This document shows, one piece after another, positions 38,785-47,635 of a stretch of DNA of 64,000 nt; position 1 is the stretch's first letter; every line of letters begins with the position of its first letter. Under the pieces are notes generated by a model. That model had not been told where the DNA came from and did no database searches. It worked only from the letters and a program-made list of their open reading frames with translations. A program made the position numbers and the translations under genes. The stretch covers positions 93,100 to 157,099 of the forward strand of contig NZ_VKDD01000006.1 of the NCBI RefSeq assembly GCF_007097525.1, in the 5' to 3' direction. This DNA is from Thalassomonas sp. M1454. GTDB lineage: Bacteria; Pseudomonadota; Gammaproteobacteria; Enterobacterales; Alteromonadaceae.

Positions 38785-39186
38785 CTATTTAACTGAAATT
38801 TCTTTTTCATTAAGCAAATACACTTCTTTGCCTTTCGCTAAGCCTGGACATTTTTCTTCGGCTTTTTCACACCACACATCAACAACGTGTAAATCTTCAT
38901 CAACCTTAACGATATAACGCCAGCCATAGGCTGTCTTTTTAGTACTTTTTTGACTTTTAGCACCAAGAATGCCACCAAATATTTTAGCCGCTGTATTACC
39001 TGAACCAGAGCCAAACATAGAGCCAATACCTGCACCCGCAACAGCTCCTAAAACAGGCTTGCCATCTTTACCTACCTCGGTAGTAATGGCCTCTGCTTTT
39101 TCAATCACGCCTTCACTAACAGAATCGCTTGCATGAGCAAAACCAGTGCAAAACAAGGCGCTTATAACAAAAATAAATCGTTTCAT
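38785..39186 (-). CDS. Glycine-zipper periplasmic/envelope protein
   Basis: 133 aa with a signal peptide (cleavage AHA-SD, residue 20). A glycine-zipper segment (VLGAVAGAGIGSMFGSGSG and FGGILGAKS, about 45-77) resembles outer-membrane lipoprotein SlyB/Rick_17kDa zippers, but there is no lipobox. The C-terminal domain has two cysteines (VWCEKAEEKC) that may form a disulfide. The function is not recognised. It diverges from the TonB-receptor gene. Confidence 0.7.
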   Translation of the reverse strand: MKRFIFVISALFCTGFAHASDSVSEGVIEKAEAITTEVGKDGKPVLGAVAGAGIGSMFGSGSGNTAAKIFGGILGAKSQKSTKKTAYGWRYIVKVDEDLHVVDVWCEKAEEKCPGLAKGKEVYLLNEKEISVK

Positions 39187-39330
39187 GAAATTCCTATAAT
39201 TAGAGCATATTCAAATAAAATAACAAATTTTAAACATTTACATTGTTTTAAAATGTAAAACCTCCAGCTACCACTAAAAAAATAGAATAAATGTGCAATA
39301 AAAAGTAACGAAATAGGACATTTTGTTAAC

Positions 39331-39390
39331 ATTATCATTGACAATAATAGCTAAATTCGCCAATATCAGATTAGAATAATTATTCTAATC
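39331..39390. promoter_or_regulatory. 22-bp perfect palindrome and dyad upstream of the TonB receptor
   Basis: Positions 39369-39390 form a perfect palindrome whose core is TTAGAATAATTATTCTAA. Upstream, ATTATCATTGACAATAAT (39331-39348) is a looser dyad that includes TTGACA (39338-39343), a -35. The 22-mer would sit near the transcription start, 37 nt before the gene. Its core fits 10 of 14 fixed positions of the Fur 7-1-7 consensus by eye, so iron control is possible but unproven. Confidence 0.55.
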
Positions 39391-39426
39391 CATAAAAAAT
39401 AAAAATAACATTTCAGGGAAATTCTA

Positions 39427-41847
39427 GTGAGCCTTTTTAAGAGTGCAATCAATAAATATAATTTATCTGGGGTAGCTATTGCCCTTTCTTTTGTCTTACC
39501 TAATACAACTTTCGCGGCAGAAGTACCTAGTGCTGAAGAAGATATTGAAGTAGTTGTCGTTGTTGGCTCACGAGCTGAACCTCGCAGCATTCATGAAAGC
39601 TCTGTGCCAGTTGATGTATTTGACGAAAACGACATAATTCAATCAGGCTCTTTAAGTGGTGAAATGAGCCAAGTACTTCATAATTTAGTTCCTTCATTTA
39701 ACTTTCCTCGCCAGTCAAACTCAGATACTGCAGATCTTGTACGCCCAGCACAGCTACGAGGCTTAAGCCCAGACCAAACACTGGTATTAGTTAATGGTAA
39801 GCGTCGCCACACAACAGCAATTTTAAACACTGGTGGTAAAACAGGTCGCGGTAGTGCTCCTGTAGATTTAAATACTATTCCTATGAGTGCAATTAAACGA
39901 ATTGAAGTACTTCGTGACGGTGCAGCAGCTCAATATGGCTCAGACGCAATCGCAGGCGTTATTAATATTGTGCTTAAAGACAACAATGAAGGCGGCTTAT
40001 TCTCTGCAACTTATGGCGAGCATAATACAGATTTTGAACCAACAGATGAAAGTATCACCGATGGTGAAACAGTTTTAGTTACTGGTAACATGGGTTTTAG
40101 CACTGGCGATGGCTTTGTAAATGTAAGCGCACAATACCGTACTCGTAATGCAACTAATCGTGCTGGCTTTGATCAGGTGCCTGGTTGGGAGATGGATCCA
40201 GAGTGGTCGTGGTCAGGTGACAGTTTTGATGCCGCTGTTGGTAATAAAAATTACAAAGTAGGTGACCCTGAAGATAAAGGCTACAGCCTTTTTGTAAACT
40301 GGGAACAACAATTAACTGATGACTTAAATTTATACGGTTTTGCTAACACCAGTAACCGCGAAGCAACAGGTTCAAACTTTTATCGTTACCCATATAATAC
40401 TTGGAATAACGTACCTGAGGTTTACCCTAACGGCTACCTTCCTGAGAATGTTGGTGAAACAACAGATAACTCATTGGTATTAGGTGTTACTGGCGGCAAT
40501 GACTGGCAGTGGGATTTAAGTGCCAACTACGGTAGCAGCGAATTTAATCTAGACGTTGAAAATTCAATTAATGCTTCTATGGGCGTCGATAGCCCAACAA
40601 ATTTCCATATTGGTGATTTTGAATACGAGCAAATGTTATTAAACTTTGACGTAGTTAAATTAGCAAACCTTGGCAATATTCCTGTAACTATTGCTCTTGG
40701 CGCAGAATATCGTAATGAAACTTATCAAACAAGCTCTGGCTCAGAAGCATCTTATGCTATTGGTCCTTTTATTGCAGCAGCTGGTTCTCAAGGTATCCAA
40801 GGCTTACGCCCTGAAGATGCGGTCGATGTTGACCGTGACGCAATGGCCGTTTACTTAGATACTGAATTTGAAGTTACCGATGCATTAACTCTAGCAACGG
40901 CTGTTCGTTATGAAGATTACAGTGACTTTGGCGATACATTAAATTCTAAATTAAGCTTACGCTACGCTGTTACAGACAACATTGCTCTGCGCGGCGCGGC
41001 AAGTACAGGTTTTAGAGCACCATCGTTAATTCAAAATAGCTACCAAGCTACTTCTACTGATTTTGGTGACAATGGCGAACTATCTACATTTGCAATTTTA
41101 CCGGCAACCGATGAACTAGCAATGTCATTAGGCGCAGAAAGCTTAAATCCAGAAGAATCAGAAAACTACAGCGTTGGTTTTTCAGGTAACTGGGATTTCG
41201 GTTTAAACGTAACTCTAGATTTTTACCGTATTGATATTGATGACAGGATCACCTTATCAGAAGGCGTTTTTGCTGATGAAAATGGTACACCAATTGCTGA
41301 ATTACCTGGAGCTGGTGATCACCCAGGTATTCAAGGTGCACAGTTCTTTGGTAACAATGTAGATACCCGCACCGAAGGTTTTGATTTAGTGGTGCAATAC
41401 AATTGGAATAATTTCGATTTCTCAGTAGCTTATAACGCTAACGATACGGAAATTACTAACGACGGCACAACCAACGTTGAAGAAATAAACACTCTTGAAA
41501 CTGCCGCACCAGATAATAAATTAATCTTTTCTACCAACTGGCAATCAGGCAATTGGGCAGCAATGTTACGTGCTACTCAGTACGGTGAAACTAAGCGTGT
41601 ATTTGATTTTGGTGGTGGTTATGAACCAGAGCAAACTTACGGTAGTAATATGACGGTAGATTTTGACCTTCAATACGCATTTAATAACGGTATTACATTC
41701 GCTGTTGGCGCAAATAACTTATTAGATGAATACCCAGATGAATCAATCGATGACATAGCTTATTTCGGTAACTTACCATACGACGTAATTCCACCAGTTG
41801 GTATGAACGGTCGTTATATTTACAGTCGCTTAAGCTATAAATTTTAA
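39427..41847 (+). CDS. TonB-dependent outer-membrane receptor
   Basis: 806 aa from GTG 39427 with CAGGGAA ahead. The signal peptide ends at TFA-AE (about residue 31). A TonB-box-like EDIEVVVVVGSR (about 39-50) is followed by a plug domain with LRGLSPDQTLVLVNGKR and IKRIEVLRDGAAAQYGSDAIAGVINI. A 22-stranded barrel then runs to a terminal SRLSYKF. It belongs to the large plug-type group with an NGKRRHTTA motif. The substrate is unknown. It lies 75 nt upstream of the SAM-hydrolase gene in the same direction. Confidence 0.92.
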   Translation: MSLFKSAINKYNLSGVAIALSFVLPNTTFAAEVPSAEEDIEVVVVVGSRAEPRSIHESSVPVDVFDENDIIQSGSLSGEMSQVLHNLVPSFNFPRQSNSDTADLVRPAQLRGLSPDQTLVLVNGKRRHTTAILNTGGKTGRGSAPVDLNTIPMSAIKRIEVLRDGAAAQYGSDAIAGVINIVLKDNNEGGLFSATYGEHNTDFEPTDESITDGETVLVTGNMGFSTGDGFVNVSAQYRTRNATNRAGFDQVPGWEMDPEWSWSGDSFDAAVGNKNYKVGDPEDKGYSLFVNWEQQLTDDLNLYGFANTSNREATGSNFYRYPYNTWNNVPEVYPNGYLPENVGETTDNSLVLGVTGGNDWQWDLSANYGSSEFNLDVENSINASMGVDSPTNFHIGDFEYEQMLLNFDVVKLANLGNIPVTIALGAEYRNETYQTSSGSEASYAIGPFIAAAGSQGIQGLRPEDAVDVDRDAMAVYLDTEFEVTDALTLATAVRYEDYSDFGDTLNSKLSLRYAVTDNIALRGAASTGFRAPSLIQNSYQATSTDFGDNGELSTFAILPATDELAMSLGAESLNPEESENYSVGFSGNWDFGLNVTLDFYRIDIDDRITLSEGVFADENGTPIAELPGAGDHPGIQGAQFFGNNVDTRTEGFDLVVQYNWNNFDFSVAYNANDTEITNDGTTNVEEINTLETAAPDNKLIFSTNWQSGNWAAMLRATQYGETKRVFDFGGGYEPEQTYGSNMTVDFDLQYAFNNGITFAVGANNLLDEYPDESIDDIAYFGNLPYDVIPPVGMNGRYIYSRLSYKF

Positions 41848-41868
41848 TTAGATATTTTTACTTTATAC

Positions 41869-41898
41869 GACTCACTCTTTATTTGTTCTGAGTGAGTC
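41869..41898 (+). repeat. Intercistronic hairpin, TonB receptor / SAM hydrolase
   Basis: GACTCACTC (41869-41877) pairs perfectly with GAGTGAGTC (41890-41898). There is no real T-run, so it may tune or stabilise the upstream message rather than end it. Confidence 0.6.
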
Positions 41899-41922
41899 AT
41901 TTACAATCCAAACGGGCTTTAT

Positions 41923-42834
41923 ATGAACAATTTAAAAAAACTTTCCCTTTCTCTTAGCGTTGCTGCAACAATGTTAGTTGCACCAATGAGTTTTGCTCAA
42001 TCAGCATTGGTTTTTCAATCAGACTTTGGTGACAAAGATGGCGCTGTATCAGCTATGAAAGGTGTATCTGTTGGCGTTGATGCAAGTTTACCTATTTATG
42101 ACTTAACTCATGAAGTACCAACGTTTAATATTTGGGAAGCGTCATATCGCTTATTCCAAGCATCTAAATACTGGCCAGAAGGAACAGTGTTTGTAAGTGT
42201 TGTCGATCCAGGTGTTGGTACCCCACGTAAATCTGTAGTACTTAAAACTAAAGCTGGATACTACTTTGTTACTCCAGATAACGGCACATTAACCATGATC
42301 GCTGAGCATCAAGGCATCGCGGAAGTACGCGAAATTGATGAAAAAGTTAACCGTTTAGCTGGCTCTGCCGATTCATATACATTCCATGGCCGTGACGTAT
42401 ATGCTTACACTGGTGCACGTTTAGCTGCAGGCGCAATTAGCTTTGAAGAAGTTGGCCCTAAATTACCTAATCAAGTTGTTAGCATTGACTACCAACATGC
42501 AACCGTTAAAGATTCTACTATAGACGGTAACATCCCTATCCTTGACCCTCAATTTGGTAACGTTTGGACTAACATCCATCAAGACTTACTAAAAGAAGCG
42601 GGCATAAAATTAGGCGATACTTTATGTGTAACAGTAAAAGATAAAGATGAGACTGTTTTAGATACTAAACTTCCTTATTTAGCCTCTTTTGGTAAAGTTA
42701 ATGTTGGCGAGCCATTAATCTACGTAAATAGCTTACTTAATGTTTCATTAGCATTAAACCAATCAAACTTTGCTGCAAAACATAACATTGCATCGGGTGC
42801 AGATTGGACTATTAAATTTAAAGAATGTAACTAA
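41923..42834 (+). CDS. Exported SAM hydroxide adenosyltransferase (SAM hydrolase) family protein
   Basis: 303 aa with a clear signal peptide (cleavage SFA-QS, residue 25), so it should be periplasmic. The fold signature is present: FQSDFGDKDG, VVDPGVGTPRKS, VTPDNGTL, TFHGRDVYA. The Asp/Arg/His trio described for archaeal members corresponds to D95, R102 and H155. Cytoplasmic homologues split SAM with water to adenosine and methionine; related enzymes are fluorinase and chlorinase. Why it is exported is unclear, since SAM is cytoplasmic. It is probably coupled to the TonB receptor just upstream. Confidence 0.83.
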   Translation: MNNLKKLSLSLSVAATMLVAPMSFAQSALVFQSDFGDKDGAVSAMKGVSVGVDASLPIYDLTHEVPTFNIWEASYRLFQASKYWPEGTVFVSVVDPGVGTPRKSVVLKTKAGYYFVTPDNGTLTMIAEHQGIAEVREIDEKVNRLAGSADSYTFHGRDVYAYTGARLAAGAISFEEVGPKLPNQVVSIDYQHATVKDSTIDGNIPILDPQFGNVWTNIHQDLLKEAGIKLGDTLCVTVKDKDETVLDTKLPYLASFGKVNVGEPLIYVNSLLNVSLALNQSNFAAKHNIASGADWTIKFKECN

Positions 42835-42884
42835 TCTTCATGTTTAATTGCTGTTGATTTAACGGCAGTTTACAAATAGATTTT

Positions 42885-42917
42885 AAGCAGTAATTGTTTT
42901 GCAATTACTGCTTTTTT
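42885..42917 (+). terminator. Terminator after the SAM-hydrolase gene
   Basis: AAGCAGTAATTG (42885-42896), loop TTTTG, CAATTACTGCTT (42902-42913), then a T tract. Confidence 0.9.
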
Positions 42918-42971
42918 ATATGCTTTTATAAATGCTACTATGGCGACAATTAAATCTAACAAGAAAAGTTT

Positions 42972-43781
42972 ATGAGTAAAAAGTACTACGTAATTTGGAA
43001 AGGCGAGAAAACGGGTGTATTTGATAATTGGCCTTTAGTAAAGCAATTAACCGCTGGTCGTGCGGATGCACAATATATGGGCTTCCCTTCTAAAGCCGAA
43101 GCTGAAGCAGCCTTTGCTTCAACATACTCAAAAGCACTAATGAAACGCTCATTAGCTAAGAACCCTAATCAAAGTTTATCAGGGGCAAATACTAAATCTA
43201 GCGCAATAAAAGCCAGTACAGCAAAATCAGCCTATAAATCAGCTCCGGCCAACCGCAATCATGCCGACATTAATATCTATTGTGATGGGGCTTGTTCACC
43301 TAATCCAGGTAAATCAGGTACCGGGATGGCAGTGTATCAAAAATCAGAGTTAACTGAGTTATGGTACGGTTTGCATCAAGCTATGGGTACCAATAACACA
43401 GCAGAGCTTAATGGTATGCTTGAAGCTATGCGCTATGCAGCGCCTCATGCAGCAAAAGGCATGCATATCCAAATTCTTTCTGACTCAAAATACTCCATTG
43501 ATTGCATAACTAAGTGGGCAAAAGGCTGGAAAAACAAAGGCTGGACCAGAGGTAAAGGGGAAGAAATTAAGAACCTAGCAATTATTCAAGAATGCTTTTC
43601 ATTATACGAGCAACTAAAAGCTAACCTCACCATTACTCACGTAAAAGGCCATGCAAATATTGAAGGTAATGAATTATCAGATCGCATGGCTGTTTATGCT
43701 CGAGTAAATAAACAACAAGGCTTTGTTAAATATACTGACAACCTAGATATTCAAACCATTTTAGCAATGGAGTCTGGTTAA
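42972..43781 (+). CDS. rnhA: Ribonuclease H1 with N-terminal hybrid-binding (viroplasmin) domain
   Basis: 269 aa. The N-terminal domain (about 3-47, KYYVIWKGEKTGVFDNW ... YMGFPSKAEAEAAF) binds RNA/DNA hybrids in eukaryotic-type RNase H1. An Ala/Ser/Lys linker (about 55-95) follows. The catalytic domain (about 97-240) contains the four acidic active-site positions in IYCDGACSPNPG, NTAELNG, LSDSKYSI and GNELSDRMA. It removes RNA from RNA-DNA hybrids. The architecture differs from E. coli RNase HI (155 aa, no hybrid-binding domain), so a second RNase H may exist elsewhere. Confidence 0.9.
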   Translation: MSKKYYVIWKGEKTGVFDNWPLVKQLTAGRADAQYMGFPSKAEAEAAFASTYSKALMKRSLAKNPNQSLSGANTKSSAIKASTAKSAYKSAPANRNHADINIYCDGACSPNPGKSGTGMAVYQKSELTELWYGLHQAMGTNNTAELNGMLEAMRYAAPHAAKGMHIQILSDSKYSIDCITKWAKGWKNKGWTRGKGEEIKNLAIIQECFSLYEQLKANLTITHVKGHANIEGNELSDRMAVYARVNKQQGFVKYTDNLDIQTILAMESG

Positions 43782-43937
43782 GAAGAATATAGGCGAGATA
43801 CTTTCATTGTCTCAATAAATCAAGCAGATACACAATGTTACATATATATTCTTAGCCCTTACTTGTTAAGCTAGTGATAAAGATTATAATAAAATTAATG
43901 TTTTCAACAAATTGCTATAAAGCAATAGGGAAGTTTT

Positions 43938-44519
43938 ATGTTTCAAGCAACGCAAGTTAAATCAAGCTTAAAAATACTGATGGCCACTTTGTTGAGTATT
44001 ATTATCACCGCGTGTTCTTCATCAGGTACTGATATTGAAAGTGATTTAGATATTTCAGGCGCGCCTGATTGGGTAAATGAAGGAACAACAGCAGTTAGTG
44101 ATAATGACGGTAAGTACCTACAAGGTGTCGGTATGTCTGTTCCTGTCCATGATGAATCTTTACAAAAATCAGCTGCAGATAGCAGAGCAAGAGCGCAAAT
44201 AGCGCAAATACTATCAACCTTTATGGATGTTAGTATCGATGATTATATGGCTAACAATGGCGATATTGGCACAACTAATATCGAACGTGAAATAAAAGCA
44301 TTAAGTAAAACATCACTTAATGGCTCTAAAATCATGGCACGTTGGAAAGATCCTGAAACCGGTAATATTTATTCATTTGCTGAATTAGATTTAGACAAGG
44401 TTGAAGAGATGATCAAGCAATCTAGCAGCATGAATAATGAATTAAAATTATATTTAAATGAAACGATGAATACCAAATTTGATCGTTTCATTAAACAAAA
44501 CGAATCGGAGAATAAGTAA
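43938..44519 (+). CDS. LPP20-family lipoprotein
   Basis: 193 aa. The lipobox IITAC gives acylated C26. The mature part starts acidic and then matches the LPP20 fold (GAPDWVNEG ... KYLQGVGMS ... ADSRARAQIAQIL). It is probably anchored in the outer membrane; the function is unknown. Its stop overlaps the next start by one base (TAATG at 44517-44521), so it is coupled with lpoB. It is the first gene of a four-gene lipoprotein operon. Confidence 0.82.
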   Translation: MFQATQVKSSLKILMATLLSIIITACSSSGTDIESDLDISGAPDWVNEGTTAVSDNDGKYLQGVGMSVPVHDESLQKSAADSRARAQIAQILSTFMDVSIDDYMANNGDIGTTNIEREIKALSKTSLNGSKIMARWKDPETGNIYSFAELDLDKVEEMIKQSSSMNNELKLYLNETMNTKFDRFIKQNESENK

Positions 44520-45118
44520 TGAAATCTAGTAAATTAGTCGCTATAACTTTATCAAGTGTATTAATTTTAGGCGGCTGTGGCACAACAGTAGAGCGTGTCG
44601 ATGCAGGTACAACCGTTGATTTAAGCGGTGCATGGAATGATACCGATTCGCAACTTACCGCAAGAACTATGGTTGAAGATGCATTATCTCGACCTTGGTT
44701 TAAAAAACATATGCAAGCAACAGGTAAAGCGCCAACAGTAATTGTCGGTAAAATTAAAAACCTTAGCCATGAGCATATTAATACACAAACATTTATTGCC
44801 GATATCGAACGTGAGTTAATTAACTCAGGTGATGTTGAGTTCGTTGCTGATGCGACTGCCCGTAAAGAAATTCGTGAAGAGCGTGGCGACCAAGACTTAA
44901 ACGCCACCGAAGAAACTCGCAGCGCAATGGGCCAAGAGATAGGCGCAGATTACATGATGCAAGGTAAAATCAATACCATTATTGATGTTGATGGCACTGA
45001 CCAAGTTCGTTTCTATCAGGTTGACCTAGAGTTAATCAGCATGAAAGACAACCGCAAAGTTTGGATCGGCCAACAAAAGATCAAGAAACTTGTTGAAAAC
45101 AGTAAAATGAGAAAATAA
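44519..45118 (+). CDS. lpoB: Penicillin-binding protein activator LpoB
   Basis: 199 aa. The lipobox LGGC gives C20. The globular domain has VDLSGAWNDTDSQLTARTMVEDAL, a PTVIVGKIKNLSHEHINT strand and an end in VWIGQQKIKKLV, all typical of LpoB/CsgG-like folds. LpoB is an outer-membrane lipoprotein that reaches through peptidoglycan to stimulate PBP1b. The long disordered linker of the E. coli protein is shorter here. It sits between LPP20 and COG3014 genes, an arrangement known from other marine gammaproteobacteria. No PBP gene is in the window. Confidence 0.87.
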   Translation: MKSSKLVAITLSSVLILGGCGTTVERVDAGTTVDLSGAWNDTDSQLTARTMVEDALSRPWFKKHMQATGKAPTVIVGKIKNLSHEHINTQTFIADIERELINSGDVEFVADATARKEIREERGDQDLNATEETRSAMGQEIGADYMMQGKINTIIDVDGTDQVRFYQVDLELISMKDNRKVWIGQQKIKKLVENSKMRK

Positions 45119-45124
45119 GTGTTA

Positions 45125-46450
45125 ATGAGTCTTACTAAGGGCAGAAGTACGCTTCTGCCCTCTTTTATTAGCTATCGATCATTTTTAGTTTTAGCCCTGT
45201 TATTACTTTCAGGCTGTAGTGTCACCCATAAAAAAGTAAACCAGCTATCACAATCATTAAACACCAACTCTCCTGAAGCAGTTCTTACCCAGCTGCAAAC
45301 AATTAAACCTAAAGAAAAAGACCGCCCTTTATTTAATTTAAATATAGGAACATTGCAGTTTTTATCTCAAGACTATCCTAGTGCTATCACTTCATTAACG
45401 TTAGCAAAAGAAGAAATGGCCGTGCTATACGCAACCTCTATTACAGAAAATATTGGTGCCGCTACCGTTAATGAAACCATGCGCAGTTACTCGGGCACCC
45501 CTTCTGATTTAGTCATGGTGCATAACCTTTTAGCCTTATCTTATTTATTTAATAACGATCCTGATTCTGCTCGCGTTGAAATATTGCAAGCGGATATTAT
45601 GATGAAAAAGCTCATTAAAAAAGATTCAAATTCAGGCCAACTTGCAAGTGCACACTTAATTTCAGCGGTAATTTACGAGTTACTAGATGAGCAAGACAAT
45701 GCACTCATTAGTTACAAGTTTGCGGCCGAATTAATGCAAGCTAGAGGCACTCCTTTAACGAATGATATTAAGTTAGCGCTAACAAGATTAAGCAAAGAGC
45801 TTGGAATACTTGATCAATTCGACCAATACAAATCAGAGTTTGGTATTAGTGACGAACAAATAGAGAAGCTAACGGCCAAAAACAGTAGTGCACTTTACTT
45901 TATCCATTTTGATGGCGTGGTAACCAGTAAAAAGGAAGTTTCAATTATGGTGCCAAGTTACCATGATAACCGTAACGATCAACTCATTCGTATTGCCATG
46001 CCTTCATATCCTAACGTTGTGCGAAACATAGGAAATGCAACAATTGATGTTGGTGAACAAGATATTCGCACCAGCGAGATTGAAAATGTAAATACCATCG
46101 CCAGAGAAGATCTAGACGCAGAATATCCGGCAATATTATTAGCCACAACGTCAAGGGCTGTACTTAAATACGATGCGGTTAAAAATGCTGAGAAGAAAGA
46201 TCCTTTAGCAGGCTTTATTATGAATGTAGCGACAGTATTAAGTGAATCAGCAGATGTTCGTAGTTGGAATATGCTACCAGCATCAATTCAATACGCCTAT
46301 GTATCAACGGGTGAAGATAATGTCGCAATACGAGCTCGCAGGTTAGCTAAGCGTAAAATAGCCTTAAACCCTGGTAGTAAACACGTTATTTTAACCAGTA
46401 GTATTAGTGATAAGTTATTTCATTATCAGCAAGAAAAATCGATTTATTAA
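45125..46450 (+). CDS. COG3014-family TPR-containing lipoprotein
   Basis: 441 aa from ATG 45125 (GTG 45119, directly after the lpoB stop, is an alternative). The lipobox LLSGC gives C31. Helical repeat segments (about 45-230, with FNLNIGTLQFLSQDYPSAI, ALSYLFNNDPDSARVEI) look like TPR/SEL motifs and match COG3014. The C-terminal half is mixed alpha/beta. The family has no assigned activity but regularly accompanies LpoB and LPP20. Confidence 0.8.
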   Translation: MSLTKGRSTLLPSFISYRSFLVLALLLLSGCSVTHKKVNQLSQSLNTNSPEAVLTQLQTIKPKEKDRPLFNLNIGTLQFLSQDYPSAITSLTLAKEEMAVLYATSITENIGAATVNETMRSYSGTPSDLVMVHNLLALSYLFNNDPDSARVEILQADIMMKKLIKKDSNSGQLASAHLISAVIYELLDEQDNALISYKFAAELMQARGTPLTNDIKLALTRLSKELGILDQFDQYKSEFGISDEQIEKLTAKNSSALYFIHFDGVVTSKKEVSIMVPSYHDNRNDQLIRIAMPSYPNVVRNIGNATIDVGEQDIRTSEIENVNTIAREDLDAEYPAILLATTSRAVLKYDAVKNAEKKDPLAGFIMNVATVLSESADVRSWNMLPASIQYAYVSTGEDNVAIRARRLAKRKIALNPGSKHVILTSSISDKLFHYQQEKSIY

Positions 46451-46520
46451 TTTAAGCAATTTAGTCTTAAATGGATAAATTTAGCAAATGCGGCTATAAA
46501 AAGTATATAAAGGAAATATT

Positions 46521-47522
46521 ATGAAACTTCAGTTAAAACTTACTTTGCATATGCTACTTTGTGGCTTTTTACTTGCTGCATGTAGCAGTAATGACGACAC
46601 TACTCCACCAAGCTGGATAAACTCTCCTGATAGCCTATACCCAAGTACACAATACTTAACAGCCGTTGGGCAAGCGTCAAAACGCGATAGAGCATCAAAT
46701 GTAGCTTTAGCTAACTTAGCCAAAATTTTTACTGTTGAGATAGAGGCCGACTCATCAGATCTAACCAGTGCTGTAAGTACTAGTTCGCTCGCGGGGATGC
46801 AAACAACTACTACGCAAGAGCTTTCTCGAAATATAGTGACCAACACCGAGTTAGAACTGCAAGGTGCAATAATTAAAGAAGCATGGCAAAGCCCAACGGG
46901 GGATTATTACGCCTTAGCGATTTTAGAAAAACAAAAAGCGGCAAGACACCTAACTCAAACCATAAGAAATGCCGATAAAAATACTCAGCAATTAATTAGC
47001 TATAGCAGCAACCAAGCGCCAAATATAGTTCTCGCGTTGACATCCTTGCGCCAAGCAAGAGCAGAACAAATAAAAAGAGAAGTTGCCAATAAACAATTAG
47101 TACAAGTAGCTAATCAAGGCATTGTTAATAAAACCAGTAGCAAAGAGATTGAAACCTTAATTAAACTCTCATTAGCTGAATTAAAAGTTGCTACGGCTGC
47201 AGAAAGCGAACGCAGCAATAACGTTTTACAGTCTGCTTTAGGGCAATTAGGTATACCGCATGCTATTGAATCGAATCTTACTTTAAAAGCAAACCTAGAC
47301 ACCATAGACCCGACCTTTACTAATCAATGGTATTGGCTTCGTGGAAGCTACGATTTAAGCATTTTGGATGGCGACACGGTTATTAGCTCAAAGCGCTGGC
47401 CTATCAAAATTTCGGCGAAGGAAGAGCAGCTGCTTGAAGCCCGCTTACAAGATCAAATCAGCGCAAAATTACCAGATTATTTAATTGAGTTGTTAAGTAC
47501 TCAACCTACCCAGAACTTTTAA
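46521..47522 (+). CDS. Second LPP20-family lipoprotein, extended
   Basis: 333 aa. The lipobox LLAAC gives C21. The LPP20-like part (PPSWINSPDSLYPSTQYLTAVGQASKRDRASNVALANL, about 29-65, described in pieces) is followed by a helical region and a further C-terminal beta-rich segment not present in the first copy. Thus it is a longer paralogue of the gene at 43938. AAAGGAAATATT precedes the ATG. It ends the lipoprotein operon, followed by a hairpin terminator. Confidence 0.8.
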   Translation: MKLQLKLTLHMLLCGFLLAACSSNDDTTPPSWINSPDSLYPSTQYLTAVGQASKRDRASNVALANLAKIFTVEIEADSSDLTSAVSTSSLAGMQTTTTQELSRNIVTNTELELQGAIIKEAWQSPTGDYYALAILEKQKAARHLTQTIRNADKNTQQLISYSSNQAPNIVLALTSLRQARAEQIKREVANKQLVQVANQGIVNKTSSKEIETLIKLSLAELKVATAAESERSNNVLQSALGQLGIPHAIESNLTLKANLDTIDPTFTNQWYWLRGSYDLSILDGDTVISSKRWPIKISAKEEQLLEARLQDQISAKLPDYLIELLSTQPTQNF

Positions 47523-47568
47523 ATAGCAAGCTAGAAAGCATTCAAAAAAATTTTTCTTCCCCCTAAAA

Positions 47569-47600
47569 AATAAGACTGTATAAAAACACAGTCTTATTAT
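47569..47600 (+). terminator. Terminator of the lipoprotein operon
   Basis: AATAAGACTGT (47569-47579) pairs with ACAGTCTTATT (47588-47598). The T tract is broken by A, so efficiency is uncertain. Confidence 0.65.
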
Positions 47601-47635
47601 ATTATGTTGACAGTATCCCGTTTTGAGTTTTCACT

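Noticed and set aside
44491-44907. 138-codon minus-strand ORF over lpoB
   Set aside because: The long frame is explained by lpoB codon use; the product has no signal, motif or plausible operon partner.
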